DNA from: Primulina eburnea | Taxonomy: Eukaryota > Streptophyta > Magnoliopsida > Lamiales > Gesneriaceae | Length of the DNA stretch: 64,000 bases | Direction: 5' to 3' | NCBI RefSeq assembly: GCF_022965805.1 | Contig: NC_133101.1 | Span: 11,693,069 to 11,757,068, forward strand | In this document: positions 1-10,841 of the stretch, piece by piece | Layout: each line of letters starts with the position of its first letter | Numbering within the stretch: position 1 is the stretch's first letter | The notes under the pieces: generated by a model | Database searches by the model: none | Told to the model about the DNA's origin: nothing | Seen by the model: only the letters and a program-made list of their open reading frames with translations | Position numbers and translations under genes: made by a program

Positions 1-305
1 TGTGTAATGCAATATTGATATTTGAAATGTCTCTTAATCATTTAAGGATTTAGTTTCATTTTTTTATTAGTGCTGAATTTTTAAAAAATAAAAAATTAGC
101 AATGTCATAGTTATGTTTTACATTAATAACAATGTGGTGACATTTAGCGAAATCCTTGCAGTAATTTATATTTTGTTGTGTCATATCAATTTTTTATAGC
201 ACACTCTAATATATTGCTCTATTTATTTGGTATGTTTATGTTGTACTTGAATATGATTCGATAAAATGAATATTTTCTTATTACGCTACAACATATAGGG
301 TTTAG
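1..305. other. AT-rich intergenic flank
   Basis: AT-rich sequence with no open frame, RNA gene or repeat that I recognise. It ends at the CTTAT target duplication of the solo LTR that follows. Confidence 0.6.
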
Positions 306-310
306 CTTAT

Positions 311-922
311 TGATACCCCTGTAAGGGCCCGGGTCGTCATTGACCCGGGATATCAATTGGATAGCCCAGATCAGAAGTCAGCTTCCCGGGCACTTCTCCT
401 CTTCCCGGGCAGTCATCATAGCCCGGGCTCTCATATATGTACTCAGGTAACCAACTACCCGAGTCACCTCGAGAATTGAACCACACACGAGTATGATTGA
501 TACATGTCGTCTAATCTGTCAGAACAACTTGGGCTTGGAGTGTCCTAGAAGCCATCAGAAGCTAGAGTATGGACAACCGACTTGCCATACTTAGTAGGTG
601 GCACTGGAATCGAGGTACCTACCTCATCTTCTACTATAAATAACAGGTATGCTTCTCATTTAAGGATCCGAAAATCTTTGAACTCTGAGCATTACACATA
701 TTTTCTCTAAAATATTGCTTGTGTTCATCATCAACCTGGTGACTTTAGCATCGGAGTGGCCACGCCGGACACCCCTTCGGCGCCCATTCAGGAGTTACTC
801 TCTTGTTTGCATGTGTAAATCCAAGCCATTATCTTCACTCAAAATTCTCAAATACTATAAATTATTGATTTGATCCGTTGGAGCTCCTTACCCGACTCAC
901 CCATTTCAGCGAAATTACAACA
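311..922 (+). mobile_element. Solo LTR of a Tat-type Ty3 retrotransposon
   Basis: The segment starts TGATACCCCTGTAAGGGCCC and ends ...TTACAACA. It is flanked by a perfect 5 bp direct repeat CTTAT at 306-310 and 923-927, as expected for an integrase-made target duplication. Its start, its TATA segment (CTATAAATAACAGG near 635), the CGCCGGACACC block and the GGAGCTCCTTACCCGACTC end are clearly related to, but diverged from, the LTRs of the element at 1361-13949. No internal sequence or second LTR adjoins it, so it is read as a solo LTR left by LTR-LTR recombination. Orientation is by homology to that element. Confidence 0.85.
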
Positions 923-927
923 CTTAT

Positions 928-1355
928 GCATAAATGCCCAAAGATAAATACACAGCTTTAATTGTTTTTTGTTCAATTTATTAATTGAATTTAGAAGAAA
1001 AATTTGAGGTTTTTATATTCAATAAATTTTAGTTTGATGATATTCTGATATTTTTTGGACAATATTTTTATTATTTATTTACTTCTTTTACATTGGAGTT
1101 TATAATTATTTCGCATGACATTATATTACGGTTTCAAAAGCAATAATGATTTTTTATGATCAAAACATATATCATGCAAGGTAACAAATTGAGTTGAACA
1201 GATTTATTTAAGCTTTGGAATCCATTGCTTTTCATGATTCAAGTACAAAATGTTTTGGTATCATGGTGTTGTAATATCATGAATGTTTAATATATTAGTC
1301 TCATATATTCGTGACACATGCAACATACGTGCTTCAGTGTCTATTAATAATAATG
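928..1355. other. AT-rich spacer between solo LTR and Tat element
   Basis: AT-rich, with no coding or repeat signal seen. It ends at the ATAAT target duplication (1356-1360) of the next element. Confidence 0.6.
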
Positions 1356-1360
1356 ATAAT

Positions 1361-1974
1361 TGGTGATACCCTTGAAAGGGCCCGGGTCATGTTTGACCCG
1401 GGAAGTTTCGTTGCATGGCCCGTATGAAAACCGAGAGGCCGGGTATTTCCTACATAACCGTCGAGTGAAATGATTAACTAGGGCCCGGGTTCTCATGTCA
1501 GAGCCGAGGGCTCAATACCCAAGTAACCTCATTGGGAGGTCCGAGAAAGGGACTGGACAGGAAGTCAACATCCCTTCTCCTTGGAGTGTCCGCGAAGCTA
1601 TCGGGAAGAAAGGGACTGGACAGGCAGTCAACGTTCAAGGGTACAAGTGGTAGGTACGCCCACGTATCGAGGTAACTCTAGTTTTCCTTCCTATAAATAG
1701 CAGGTATAGTTGTCATTTACGGGGTCTGAAAAATTCTTCTTTCTCAAGCATTCATACATATTGCTCTAAAGTTTATTCCTTGATAAGCCTGCTGACTTAA
1801 GCATCGGAATGGTCACGCTGGACACCCTTCCAGCGCCCATTCACGAGTTCTTTTCTTATTTGCAGGTGTTGAAAGAGCCATTGTCCACACTCAAGTTCCC
1901 AAACACTATAAATTATTGATTTGGCCCGTTGGAGTTTTTGACCCAGCTCATTCCATTTCAGCGAGGCCGCATCA
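1361..1974 (+). repeat. 5' LTR of the Tat element
   Basis: 614 bp, TG...CA. It contains the core promoter TATAAATA at 1692-1699 and many CCCGGG motifs. The start is set at TGG rather than TGA because only then do the target duplications match and the PPT (AGGGATGGG) abut the 3' LTR directly. Confidence 0.9.
1692..1699 (+). promoter_or_regulatory. TATA box of the Tat LTR
   Basis: TATAAATA in the context CCTTCCTATAAATAGCAGG. The same motif is at the equivalent place in the 3' LTR (about 13669-13676) and in the solo LTR near 635. Confidence 0.7.
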
Positions 1975-1975
1975 T

Positions 1976-1991
1976 TGGCGCCGTCTGTGGG
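1976..1991 (+). other. Primer binding site of the Tat element
   Basis: TGGCGCCGTCTGTGGG lies one base after the 5' LTR. Its first nine or so bases match the complement of the 3' end of plant tRNA-Asp (...ACGGCGCCA), but the rest does not, so the primer tRNA is left open. Confidence 0.75.
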
Positions 1992-2014
1992 AAATTTGAG
2001 ACTAAGGCGTTGAT

Positions 2015-2533
2015 ATGGCTCACACGAGGAAAACTAACCAGAATACTTCCCGGGTTCAGGGAGTCGACGTAAATCACTCAAGACAAGAGGATGCTCCTCC
2101 TGATCTTATTACCATGACTCCAGAGGAGTTGGATAAGCGTATTACTGAAGCCGTGGAGAAAGCTATGGCTAGGCGAGAAGCTTCCCACCATGATATACCA
2201 CTCGAGGAGGAACCAGAGAAAGAGCAAGAGCAGCAGCAGGAGTTGAGGGAGGAGGAGAAGAGGGGAGAAGGTGAGGAATCCTCTGCTGGATCTAAGTCAC
2301 CAACGATGGTCGAGGAGATGCTGGAGTTAAAGCAGAAAATGAAAGTCTTGGAAGGACAGCTGGAAAATCGTGGAACTTCTCGAGCGTATGTCAAAGGACG
2401 CCCGTTTGCTGAGGCAATTATTCGGGAACCTCTTCCTGGGAACTTTAAGTCTGCCAAAATAGGAACGTATGATGGAAACGAAGATCCAGAGGAACATTTA
2501 GCCAGATTCGAGAATATGGCTATGTTGCATTGA
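2015..2533 (+). pseudogene. gag: Tat gag, N-terminal part, ended by an in-frame TGA
   Basis: This 172-residue frame begins 40 bp after the 5' LTR and encodes the start of the capsid polyprotein. It has a polar N-terminus, a Glu-rich stretch (about residues 62-92), a predicted coiled coil (VEEMLELKQKMKVLEGQLE) and the beginning of the retrotransposon gag fold (YDGNEDPEEHLARFENMAML). It stops at TGA 2531-2533, and the same frame continues without a gap into the next entry. The stop therefore lies inside the gag domain and looks like a point nonsense mutation rather than a gene boundary. A CGA to TGA change (methyl-CpG deamination) would explain it, but that is inference. Confidence 0.88.
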
Positions 2534-5500
2534 TACACCGATAGGATCAAGTGTAAAGTGTTTTTGACTACGCTGGTAGATTCAGCTCAAAGATGGTTTG
2601 ATGGGTTGGCTCCATTGAGTATTAAATCGTTTGATGATTTTCGGAAAATCTTCTTGCATCATTTCAGTAGCAGCAAAAAGTATAAGAAAATTGCTTTCAG
2701 TTTGTTCGAAGTAAGGCAAGGCCCGGAGGAGAGTCTGAGGATGTATATTAAGAGGTTTAATAAAGTGGCTTTGGATGTGCCTACTTGCGTTGCGGAGACA
2801 AAAACTACTGCTTTCACTCAAGGTTTGAAAGAGAGTGAGTTTTTCAAATCGTTAACAAAGAAAGTGCCTGAGGACTTTGAAGATTTGCTATCTCGGGCAG
2901 AGAAATACATTAATATGGAGGAAGCCCAGAGACAAAAGAGGGAAGCCATCAGAAAGGAGAGAGGGGACCGGGCATCTAAGCCCGAGGAGAGAGGACCAAG
3001 GCGGGGTAATCCAGGGCACTTCTCCCAGCACGTGCCATTGAAAATTACACGGGAGAGAGAGGTACAGGAATGCAGTAGGGATCCAGTTCCCGATCAGCCG
3101 CTGTCTCAACCCGAGAGAAGTGGATTTTGTACTAGGCACGGGATATGTCAGCACAGTACTGAGAATTGTAATGCTTTAAAGAGAAATTATGTTCCACCCA
3201 CCAGTCAGGGATATAATCAATCGGTCAAGAGGTCGAGAGGTCCACTCTGGACACCTCGGCCACCAGTGCCTAACACCCGGATAAACGGAAGGAGTGGCCC
3301 GAGGAACGATGTGGGTAGGAGGAGGGAGCCGGAGCCCGAGAAGAAGAGATCTTCATCCCCTGCGGCGGGATTGATCAAAATGATCTCGGGAAGATCTACT
3401 GATGGAGATTCAAATCGAGCCAGGAAGTCGAGAAGTAGGCGGGAGTGTATGGAGGTGGAAGGATCTAGGAGAAACGAGGCCGTGAACAGTTTTGGTCCGG
3501 AAGATCTAAAAGGAATAAAAATGCCACACAACGATGCTCTGGTCATCCAAGCCCGGGTGGCCAACTACGACATTTTGAGAGTCTTTGTGGATTCAGGCAG
3601 TTCAGTCAATGTGATTTTTAAATATGCCTTAGTGCAGATGGATCTGCAAGGGTTCAAGTTGGAGATTGTGGAGATTGCCCTATTTGGTTTCGCCGGACAT
3701 GCGGTTTATCCGGAGGGAGAAATTGTTCTGCCACTCACTCTAGGCTCCCGGGATGTCAAGAAAACAGTCATGACCACCTTCACAGTGGTGGATTCCCCCT
3801 CATCTTACAATATCATTCTGGGGAGGCCGGCCATGAATGAGTTGAGGGCAGTAGCATCTACTTACCATCAAAAGATCAAGTTTCCAGTGGGAAGTCAAGT
3901 AGGAGAGGTCCGTGGAGATCAGCCTTCTTCCCGAAAATGTTTTGTGGAGGGTATCCGGGCAGATCAAGGCAAGTCTAGAAAGGAGGGGAAGAAAGCCAAG
4001 ATGGAGGAAGTCAGGGGGAGAGTGGTGGAAAAGGGGGAAGTACACTTTGTGGCAGAAGAGGAGCAGGAGGCTGTGGAGATAGGACCAGGCCAACAGATCC
4101 GGGTAGCTCGGGACCTCAATGTATCCACCCGGGTCAGTTTACTTAAATGTCTAAAGACTAATATTCATGTGTTTGCCTGGTCCCAGCAGGAACTAACAGG
4201 GATTTCACCCCTGATATCTGAGCATCGATTAAACATTCTCCCGGGAGCTCACCCGATCAAGCAGAAGAAGAGACACTTTGGTCCCGAAAAGGACAAAGTT
4301 ATCGATGAACAGGTGAAAGAGTTGCTGCAAGCCGGCCACATTCGGGAGGTACAATTTCCTACATGGCTCTCGAATGTGGTGCCGGTACCCAAAGCCACCG
4401 GGAAATGGAGGATGTGTGTTGATTTTCGGGACCTCAATAAAGCCTTTCCAAAAGATCATTACCCATTGCCCCGGATTGATCAGTTGGTGGATTCCACCTC
4501 AGGTTTCGAGCTGCTCAGTTTCATGGATGCCTATCAGGGATATCATCAAATTCCTTTGGCAAAAAATGATCAAGAAAAGGCCAACTTTATCACCTCGGGA
4601 GGTACATTTTGTTATGTTGTAATGCCTTTCGGGTTGAAAAATGCAGGGGCCACGTATCAACGTTTAATGAATAAAATCTTTGAGAAGCAGCTGGGAAGAA
4701 ATCTGGAGGTTTATGTGGATGACATTCTGGGAAAATCAAAGGAGGTGGCGGATTTTATTGTTGATTTGGAAGAGACCTTTGCCACTTTGACATCTTATGG
4801 AATCAAATTCAATCCTGCTAAATGTATTTTCGGGGTCAGGAGTGGTAAGTTCTTGGGCTTTATAGTGACAGAGCGGGGGATCGAAGTCAATCAAGAAAAA
4901 GTAAAAACCGTGCTATGTATGCCTTCTCCCCGATCTGTCAAAGAAGTGCAGAAGTTGACCGGGAGGATTGCCTCTTTATCTCGGTTTATATCTCGGTCAG
5001 CCCACAGGAGTTATCCTTTCTTTCAGGTTCTCAGGAAAGCCCAGAAGTTCGGATGGGATGATAGGTGTGAGCAGGCTTTTCAGGATCTAAAAAATCATTT
5101 GGCTGAGCTCCCAGTGCTGGTAAAACCCGAGCCCGGGGATAAATTATTTGTGTATTTGTCCACCACAGAGTATGCCGTTAGCTCAGTGTTGATAAAGGAA
5201 GAGGATTCTGATCAGAAGCCTGTCTACTATGTCAGTCATGCCCTGAGTGGTCCCGAGCTACGGTACAGTGAAGTGGAGAAGATGGCCTTGGCTTTAGTTG
5301 TGACTGCCCGGAAGTTGCGGCCTTATTTTCTGTCACATCCCATTATCGTCCTTACTAACAGCCCGCTGGGAAGAATTGTGACTCATTCAGAAGTGTTCGG
5401 GCGGATGATTAAATGGAATGTGGAATTGGGGGAATACGATATCGAGTACAAACCCCGGGTGGCCATAAAAGCGCAGGCTTTATCCGATTTCCTATCTGAG

Positions 5501-5947
5501 ATGATTCAACCTGCTGAGGAGGAAAGATGGAGAGTGTTTGTGGATGGGGCTTCTTGCCTGGCAGGATGCGGAGTCGGAGTTGTGATAATATCCCCGGCGA
5601 AAGAGAAGATTAAGTTGGCAGTAAAAATTGATTCCCGGGTGACGAATAATGAAGCAGAATATGAGGCTGTTCTAGCCGGTATCCGAGCTACCCGGGAGAT
5701 TGGAGCGGCCAGAATTATATTGTACTCCGATTCACAGTTGATCACTCAGCAGATAAAAGGTGCGTATGAAGTCAAGGATGACAGGATGCTCAAATATTTG
5801 CATCTCATCAAAGCCCAGGCAGAAGTATTCATGGATTGGAGCATTGAGCAGATACCCCGAGAGGAGAATGGAGAAGCAGATGCCTTAGCAAAAATGGCCG
5901 CCTCTTTGTCAGAAGACAGCACCCGGGAAGTTTTGTTTGTCTCCTGA
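2534..5947 (+). pseudogene. gag-pol: Tat gag C-terminus, protease, reverse transcriptase and two RNase H domains
   Basis: Same frame as the preceding gag fragment; the first in-frame Met is at 2558. It holds the rest of gag (WFDGLAPLSIKSF and a Cys/His segment near 3126-3170 rather than a standard CCHC knuckle). Next come an aspartic protease with DSGSS at 3590, and a Ty3-type reverse transcriptase with its YVDD catalytic box at 4712-4723. A first RNase H follows (about 5040-5500), then a second, ribonuclease-HI-like domain (VFVDGAS at about 5536, then NNEAEYEAV, then SDSQL). The double RNase H is the diagnostic feature of the Tat lineage. The frame is closed by TGA at 5945-5947, after which it reopens in phase with integrase. 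Apart from the two TGA codons it has no frameshift. Confidence 0.9.
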
Positions 5948-7222
5948 GTAATTTTAGCTACTAAAGAGGAGGAAATGTTGACAGTACCAGAAGATTCGTG
6001 GATGATTCCTCTGATAAAATTCATCCGGGACAGTGAACTGCCCGAGGAGAAAGCTCAAGCACAGAAGATAAAAATACAAGCTCCCAGGTTTGTTCTCTTA
6101 AATAATGTTTTGTACAGGAGATCATTCCAGGGACCATTATTGAAGTGTCTGAGCGAGAAGGAAGTAATTTATGTTCTTCAAGAGATTCATGAAGGATGCT
6201 GTGGTGAGCATTTGGGAGGAACATCTCTGGCTCGCAAAGCGATGCTAGCCGAATTCTGGTGGCTGACTCTTCACCATGACTCCGCCCGAGTGGTCCGGAC
6301 TTGTGAGGGATGTCAACATCATTCAAACTTTCAACACAGCCCAGCCACTCCTATGAAGCCTATTTGGGCATCTTGTCCCTTTGATCAATGGGGAATGGAT
6401 ATAGTGGGTCCATTTCCGGTCGCCCGGGCTCAGAAAAAATTCTTGCTGGTGGCTGTTGATTATTTCTCTAAGTGGGTAGAAGCTGAGGCCTTGGCCAAAA
6501 TCACCGAGCAAGAGGTTCTAAAGTTCCTATGGAAGAATATAGTTTGTCGTTTCGGCGTACCCCGGCGATTGATCTCAGATAATAGAAGGCAATTTCAGGG
6601 AAAGGAGATAACATCTTGGTGCCGGGAAATGAAGATCACCCAGTCCTTTACTTCTGTGGCGTACCCTCAGGCCAATGGTCAAACAGAAGTTGTAAACAGA
6701 ATTATTGTGCAAGCCTTAAAGACCAGACTGCAAGGCAAAGGGAAGGACTGGGTAGAAGAATTGCCCAGTGTACTATGGGCATACAGGACTACCCCCCGGG
6801 CACCGACTCAAGAAACTCCGTTCAGCTTGGTATACGGATCCGAGGCCGTCCTTCCTGTTGAGATTGGGCAAACATCTGCCCGGGTAGAATCTTATCCGGG
6901 CAATAATGAGGACAGCCGTGCAGTAGAACTGGATCTATTAGACGAGAAGAGGGATCAAGCAATGATTCGGATGGAAGCATATCGAGGCCGAGTCATGAAA
7001 TCCTACAACAAAAAGGTCCGAGTTCGAGATCTGCAGATAGGGGACTTGGTTATGAAGAAGTATAATCCGGCTGGGGATGTGGGCAAACTTGAAGCTCGTT
7101 GGGAGGGGCCTTACAAAATCATTAGAAGAGTTAGTTCCGGATCTTTTTATCTGGAAGATGCTCAGGGGAAACTTCTTAAGAGATCTTGGAATGTACTTCA
7201 TTTAAAGAAATATTACCCTTAG
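5948..7222 (+). pseudogene. int: Tat integrase, in frame after a TGA
   Basis: In phase with the RT/RH frame and separated from it only by TGA 5945-5947; the first Met is at 5975. It has an HHCC zinc region (H near 6188 to CEGCQ near 6306). The DD35E core has Asp at 6398 (WGMDIVGP), Asp at 6578 (ISDNRRQF) and Glu at 6686 (GQTEVV), 35 codons apart. It ends in a GPY/F-type C-terminus (WEGPYKIIRR) and LHLKKYYP at the stop. The usual Gly after SDN is Arg here, a possible damaging change next to the active site. No chromodomain is present, as expected for a non-chromovirus. Without the upstream stop it would be made as the end of the gag-pol polyprotein. Confidence 0.9.
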
Positions 7223-7325
7223 CCAATGCACAGATGTAATTTTCGCTTTTCAAGAAATAATAAAGGATCGCTTTCCTCATATTTCTGTCTACTTTACGTT
7301 ATTGATACATCAGACTGAGAGGAAC

Positions 7326-7914
7326 TAAGCCCAGGGCATTACACCCTGGCTCGGGGCTCCGTACCTCGACCATTCCAAAGTCCCGGGACCTGTTCCCCGG
7401 CCTAAGGTTCCGTACCTTAGCTCTACATAAGCCCAGGGCATTACACCCTGGCTCGGGGCTCCGTACCTCGACCATTCCAAAGTCCCGGGACCTGTTCCCC
7501 GGCCTAAGGTTCCGTACCTTAGCTCTACATAAGCCCAGGGCATTACACCTTGGCTCGGGGCTCCGTACCTCGACCATTCCAAAGTCCCGGGACCTGCTCC
7601 CTGGCCTAAGGTTCCGTACCTTAGCTCTACATAAGCCCAGGGCATTATACCCTGGCTCGGGGCTCCGTACCTCGATCATTCCAAAGTCCCGGGACCTGTT
7701 CCCCGGCCTAAGGTTCCGTACCTTAGCTCTACATAAGCCCAGTGCATTACACCCTGGCTCGGGGCTCCGTACCTCGACCATTCCAAAGTCCCGGGACCTG
7801 TTCCCCGACCTAAGGTTCCGTACCTTAGCTCTACATAAGCCCAGGGCATTACACCCTGGCTCGGGGCTCCGTACCTCGACCATTTCAAAGTCCCGGGACC
7901 TGTTCCCCGGCCTA
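7326..7914. repeat. 102 bp tandem repeat array (5 full units plus a partial sixth)
   Basis: Units start at 7326, 7428, 7530, 7632, 7734 and 7836, exactly 102 bp apart, and stop inside the sixth at GGCCTAAG. Each reads AAGCCCAGGGCATTACACCC..., then GCTCGGGGCTCCGTACCTCG, then CCGGCCTAAGGTTCCGTACC. Copies differ by only a few bases. Because 102 is a multiple of 3, long but meaningless open frames run through the array on the minus strand. Its place just 3' of integrase is where Tat elements are known to carry variable tandem repeats that can seed satellite DNA. Confidence 0.95.
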
Positions 7915-8178
7915 AGCTTTTGTTTGTTTCAGATAATTGCATCACAAATGTTCAGTTAGTATATAGGAGACCGGTGCCTAGTTTTCTATCTCGGTTAAGT
8001 TTTTAACACCCGAAAGATTTCTAAGACTTGTTAAATCAGGAGTATCCTAGTCCTGTTGAGATCGGATGACTAAATTTTTATGAAGATTGCGAAGAAGGAT
8101 AGAAGGAAAGGAAGTATTACATTACTAATAAGCCCGAAGGCAAGAAGTGAATTTAAAAATAAGAAAGAGATTACAATC
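7915..8178. other. Spacer between tandem array and antisense gene
   Basis: No gene seen. On the minus strand this is the 3' flank of the antisense gene and would hold its 3' UTR; no clear poly(A) signal was identified. Confidence 0.5.
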
Positions 8179-10523
8179 CTATTCTATATCAACAGGGTCG
8201 GTGCCTGGCTTTTTCTCCTCCTCCGTCAGCCGCTTTTTTTCTTCTCCTTCCTCCTCTACAGGTTCCTCTCCTCCTTCCTCCTCTCCGGATTCTTCTTCTT
8301 TGTCTTCCGCCCCGGCTCCTGCAAGGGACGCAATGGCTAGCCCGAAGTCTGGAAAGTTGGCCCTATCCTCGGGTATAAGCCCAGCTTCTTTAAATTGTTG
8401 GCGACATCTGTTGAAGCCGACTTTTAAGAAAGGATAGGCTCTATGCTCAACTGCGGCCTTGAATTCTGGGGATTCCAGGAAGGAAGTCCTCAGTTGCTCT
8501 TTTTGGCTCTCAGACTCGGCCAGGGCCATCTCCGCTTTCTCAGCCCGTGACATCTGCTGTTCTATGGTGTCTATCAGGGAGAGGTTCTTGCCTTCAAGAA
8601 CCGAATTATGTCCTTGGAGAGTTTCCTCCCTGATGTGACCTTCATTTATTTCATCCCGAGCTTTGGCCAGTTCCGCCTGGGCAGACTCTATAGAACCCCG
8701 AAGAGCAGCCACCTCTTCTGCATGGAGTCCCCTCGATCGGGAAAGTTCCTCCTGGAGGCGCTCATGTGCTTCCCTAATGGCTTGGAGTTGGAGGGCTTGC
8801 CGATTGGTCAAGAAGGTCACTTTTTCGTGGGCAGACATTATCATGTGAGCACCCTATTTAAAATAGAAGGCGGATCAAAATAAGTAAATAAATAAAAATA
8901 ATAAATAAGGAAAAAAGAAGCTTACAGCCAGGAGTTTGTTTACGCCCTCCTGGTATCGAGGGGTCGGCGGTACACTCTGGAGGAAGGCCTCATCAATAGG
9001 AAGGAGCATCTGTTTGAAGAGGTTTGCCACGACTCGGGAATCTTTTTCAGTGAAGAAACTAGCCCGAGCAGATGGCACAGAGAGGAGAGGGCCTTGCAAG
9101 GGCTCTTGGAGAGGCCCTTGGAGAGATTCCTTGGAAGGTTCTTGGAGGGGCGCCTGGTCATCGCGCGGGAGGGGAGGCATGTCTGACTGATACGCTTGAG
9201 AGGAAGCCTGGCCTCCCGCTTGGTCATCTTCACTAAGAGTCAGCACCGGGATGGTCATGACTCTTCGTTGCCTTTGGCTAAGGGGGAGGAGGTCTTCTTC
9301 ATCCTCCCTGGATTCAGGCGCCGCTCTCTTAAGTTCAAATTGTACCCGGGCCGTCTCCTTTGCCCGGGCAGCCACATCCTCCGCTCTCTTTTCGGCAGCA
9401 GCCTTTCGGGCTGCCCTCTTCTTCTCCTTGGCTGCCTTCTCGGCTGCCCATCTTTTGGCAAAAGCCTCTTCCATTAAATCTGCATAAAAAGCAAGAAAGG
9501 GTAAAATCCAAGTGCAAATATAAAGCAAGGGAGCAATCGCATAACAGGTAAAGGGAAGTTACCGGGTTGAAGGTCCGAGCCAGCAACTTCATCAATCACT
9601 TGGTCAATCGGATCTTCAACCCGGGCACTTAAATGATGGGTAGCCAGGTGCTCTTGGACAATAAGAGCGGAGGAAGAAAACTTTTTACCCTCTACCAAGG
9701 CGAGGCTTCGGGTATAAAATTCTTCAGACTTATACGCCCGAGGAAGTTCTGGCTGAGCGGGAAGAGAAGGGAGGAACCCGGTCGGACAATCAAGAGAACC
9801 CGGGAGGCGAATTAAAAAATACCTTCCTTTCCACCCCTTTTGGGAGGAAGGGATGTCATCAAGAAAGCGGGCATTAAGCCGGGCAGAAAGGGAAAAGGCA
9901 TTATCTCCTAATCTACAAATAAAAAAGTAATGCAGAACTTTGGAATTTATTACCAGATCATGCATACGGAAGAGAACAAAAACCGAAGCCATGATCCGGA
10001 AGGAGTTGGGGTGAAATTGATTAATAGGTACACCAAAGAATTTGGCAACCTCGATATAGAACGGGGCAATGGGAAATCGAAGACCATTTCGATGCTGGTC
10101 CCGAAAAAAGGTAATATAACCAGAGGGGGGTTGATCCGCCCGGTCAGAAGATCCGGGTATGAGAATAGGATAGGTAGGGGGAATGACCCCTAGGGTTCGA
10201 AGTTCCTTCTCTGCTCCGGGGCGCAAGGAGCTGCTCAAAGAGGAGAACCATGGAACCTCGAGGACCTCGGTTAAATGGTGGTCGGAAGCATGGACCTTGC
10301 CCTTACCCTTATCTTTTTTAGAGATCCGGGAAAGGCCCGAAGAAGAGGGTTTAGAAGGTCTGGAAGAAGATGGGGGTTTAAAGCTTATGGGTTTTCTGAC
10401 AGTCTGGGTAGAAGGGCGGCGAGAGGTGGGAGAAGGAGACGAATCAGAACGAAGTGCAGCGGATTCGTATCCTGACGAGCCTCGTGCATTGGCCCCGGAA
10501 GTAGAAGAAGTAGAGTTAGACAT
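8179..10523 (-). CDS. Antisense three-exon gene in the Tat element: N-terminal gypsy-type transposon domain plus coiled coil
   Basis: Read on the minus strand the exons are 10523-9563, 9479-8926 and 8853-8179. The introns begin GT (GTAACT, GTAAGC) and end AG (ATGCAG, AAATAG). They are only 83 and 72 nt long and full of in-frame stops. Joined, the exons give exactly 730 codons with no stop before the last. Exon 1 has a Ser/Pro-rich start and a globular region from about residue 90 (SLRPGAEKELRTLGVIPP, then GYITFFRDQHRNGLRFP, then FFGVPINQFHPNSF). That region resembles the domain annotated in plants as 'putative gypsy type transposon' (Transposase_28-like). Exon 2 starts with an Ala/Lys/Glu-rich helix. 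Exon 3 is a long coiled coil ending in an acidic Glu tail. The function is unknown. Antisense extra ORFs have been described in Tat elements. The Met at 10523 follows a TATA box by about 165 bp. Splicing is inferred, not observed. Confidence 0.78.
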
Positions 10524-10687
10524 AATGAGAAGAGGAAACTTACGAGTATTTAGGGCGGAGATGGTGGAAGATCGTCGGAATAGGGAGACTTCGAACGCCG
10601 GAAACTGTGAGAGAAGAATTTGCAAAGGCTTCGCCGACAATGGTGATTTGAAAGTGATTTTTGGGAAAAACCTGAAACTTGGGGTTG

Positions 10688-10695
10688 CTATATAT
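10688..10695 (-). promoter_or_regulatory. TATA box of the large antisense gene
   Basis: On the minus strand the sequence reads CCCTTATATATAGCAACC, about 165 bp upstream of the ATG at 10523. The segment behind it (about 10700-10860) is homologous to those behind the other two antisense genes. Confidence 0.6.
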
Positions 10696-10841
10696 AAGGG
10701 ATGAAGGACGATCTGAACCGTCGACTGAGTGAACACGTGTGCGGTTTCAATGCGCCTCGAAAGTCGCGACGGGCAGAATGAAAAGACAGTTACACAGATC
10801 GAGATGTCAGGATGGCTTAATCTCCTCGGAATACGAAACAT

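Noticed and set aside
2015..7222. Endogenous pararetrovirus (caulimovirus-like)
   Set aside because: An integrase with DD35E, true LTRs, a target duplication and a double RNase H identify a Tat LTR retrotransposon; no movement or aphid-transmission genes are present.
7299..7945. Minus-strand open frames of 194, 106 and 89 codons
   Set aside because: They are products of the 102 bp repeat, whose length is a multiple of three; each is a 34-residue repeat with no independent coding signal.
8080..8437. Plus-strand frames opposite the acidic tail of the antisense gene
   Set aside because: They are mirror images of the Glu-rich coding sequence on the minus strand.
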